From: Megalobrama amblycephala
Taxonomy: Eukaryota > Chordata > Actinopteri > Cypriniformes > Xenocyprididae
Length of the DNA: 64,000 bases
NCBI RefSeq assembly: GCF_018812025.1
Contig: NC_063054.1
Coordinates: forward strand, 25,796,142-25,860,141
Reading direction: 5' to 3'
In this document: positions 63,018 to 64,000 of the stretch, piece after piece
Layout of the letters: each line of letters begins with the position of its first letter
How positions within the stretch are numbered: the stretch's first letter is position 1
Position numbers and translations under genes: made by a program
The notes under the pieces: generated by a model
The model's database searches: none
What the model was told of the DNA's origin: nothing
Seen by the model: the letters and a program-made list of their open reading frames with translations, nothing else

Positions 63018-63290
63018 GTGGAGACTACTGGCAGTTACAAATCCAAGGTCCTTCCTGTGTTCTATGCCTTCACTGGCTGTGACACAATATCTGTATTTGC
63101 AACCAGGGGCAAGAAGATAGCATGGGATACCTGGAATGCAGATGACAACAGAGCCCAAATTCCCCCAACTAAGGATGTACTGGTGCAGCACCTCAAAAAA
63201 GCAGTGTACCAAGGAGAACAAGCTGGGGTTGGTTGGACCCAACCATTTGGAGACCATTCCCTCCAAACATGCCCCTGTGGGGCCCATGCT
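63018..63290 (+). pseudogene. Repeat-borne protein, second half (FTGCDT region), inverted relative to the first
   Basis: Plus strand: LPVFYAFTGCDTISVFATRG, KKIAWDTWNADD, IPPTKDVLVQHLKKAVYQGE, then GVGWTQPFGDH. The last phrase is also found, inverted, at the end of the minus-strand half. Confidence 0.5.
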
Positions 63291-64000
63291 GGCTTTTTGC
63301 GGGACAGTGGGCTAGGGCCAGCCCACACCAAACTTACTGTAAACAGGCCCAGTGTGGGCTTGCCCAGGCAAATCCCACAGCTTTGGGCTCACTGCAGGCT
63401 CTCTGTGAGCAGTCCACACTAGCGAACTGCCCACATTAAGCCCATGATGGCCCAGTGTGGGCCAGCCCCTTCAGGCCTAGAGCAACTTTTGTACCTCTAG
63501 GCCCATAACAAGCTGAAAAACACTGTCACATGACTAGCAGCAACAGAACATTAAACGCTAACAGATCTGTCTAGATCTCAACATCTTTACATATTACAAT
63601 CCAGTTTGACTATTTCTTTCATACAAAACTTTTAGATGTTGAAGTTTTATTGAAAATAGTACATTTTGAAGTGACCGTTATGGATATGAGTGTTTGTTTT
63701 AGTTGGGCTCTTGACCCTTAACTTTTCAGCATCAGTTATTCTCTGGCTGCTATAACTGTGAGTTTCTGAAATACATTTGTTTTAGCAAAAATTGCAAGAG
63801 AAATTTTGTTAGATAAAGTTGATTACTTATTGATAATTCAATCATCATGTAGTGGTCAGAATCAAAGAGATTTACATTTTACAGAGAAAGATTTAGGGAA
63901 TATTTGAGTGCCAGTCATTGACCATTTCTTTTTTAATGATCATTAAAGGTGCTAAAGAGGATGTTTTGTTTTATACATTTTTGCAATATTACTTGAAACT
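63291..64000. other. Dispersed repeat then AT-rich sequence
   Basis: 63290-63480 repeats short GGCCCA/GTGGGC phrases (GGCCCAGTGTGGGC twice), a common fish repeat. 63480-64000 shows nothing recognised. Confidence 0.45.

Overview
The window is vertebrate genomic DNA, most likely from a cyprinid (carp- or zebrafish-like) fish. The signs are a single multi-exon vertebrate gene with ordinary GT-AG introns, and introns packed with the mix typical of cyprinids: hAT, Tc1/mariner and PIF/Harbinger DNA elements, L2- and L1-type LINEs, a DIRS element, a Ty3/gypsy element, solo LTRs and palindromic MITEs. I see no prokaryotic features, no CRISPR array and no tRNA or rRNA gene. The species call is inference.

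The one host gene is rps6kc1 (ribosomal protein S6 kinase C1: PX domain, MIT domain, C-terminal kinase-like domain). It lies on the minus strand from the start codon at 49128 down to 4804, where the window's last exon ends. I placed twelve consecutive coding exons, all with matching splice phases. They encode the PX domain (exons 1-4), a linker (5-6), the MIT domain (7-8), the first half of the kinase-like domain (9 to start of 12), the long insert, and the segment up to the catalytic loop (12). The remaining C-terminal kinase exons are not in positions 1-4803 and must lie beyond the window start. The copy is broken: exon 5 has one frame-changing base and exon 12 has four, each a +1 change, while the other ten exons are clean. 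This means either a decaying duplicate or uncorrected insertion errors in the assembly.

Layout: 1-4803 is intron with a Tc1 3' end, a long inverted repeat, a Harbinger element and a hAT MITE. 4804-6264 holds exons 12 and 11. 6265-24187 is intron with two nested hATs, an L1 remnant beside the 48-bp exon 10, a LINE split by a Harbinger element, and a Tc1 split by a hAT. 24188-29677 holds exons 9, 8 and 7 with a solo LTR and a hAT. 29678-39403 has an L2 split by a 1.5-kb solo LTR, a THAP-domain repeat, and a DIRS retrotransposon that itself carries a palindromic MITE. 39404-40302 holds exons 6 and 5. 40303-47308 has a decayed LINE and DNA elements. 47309-49128 holds exons 4 to 1. From 49129 to the end there is no host gene, only elements: a BED-finger hAT, a two-exon Harbinger transposase preceded by a repetitive membrane-protein-like region, an unclassified DNA element inserted in a truncated gypsy element, a second solo LTR of the 24.5-kb family in the opposite orientation, and two halves of a repeat-borne protein in opposite orientations.

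The elements do not work together as a system. They record successive insertions; several target-site duplications are perfect and give a relative order of events.
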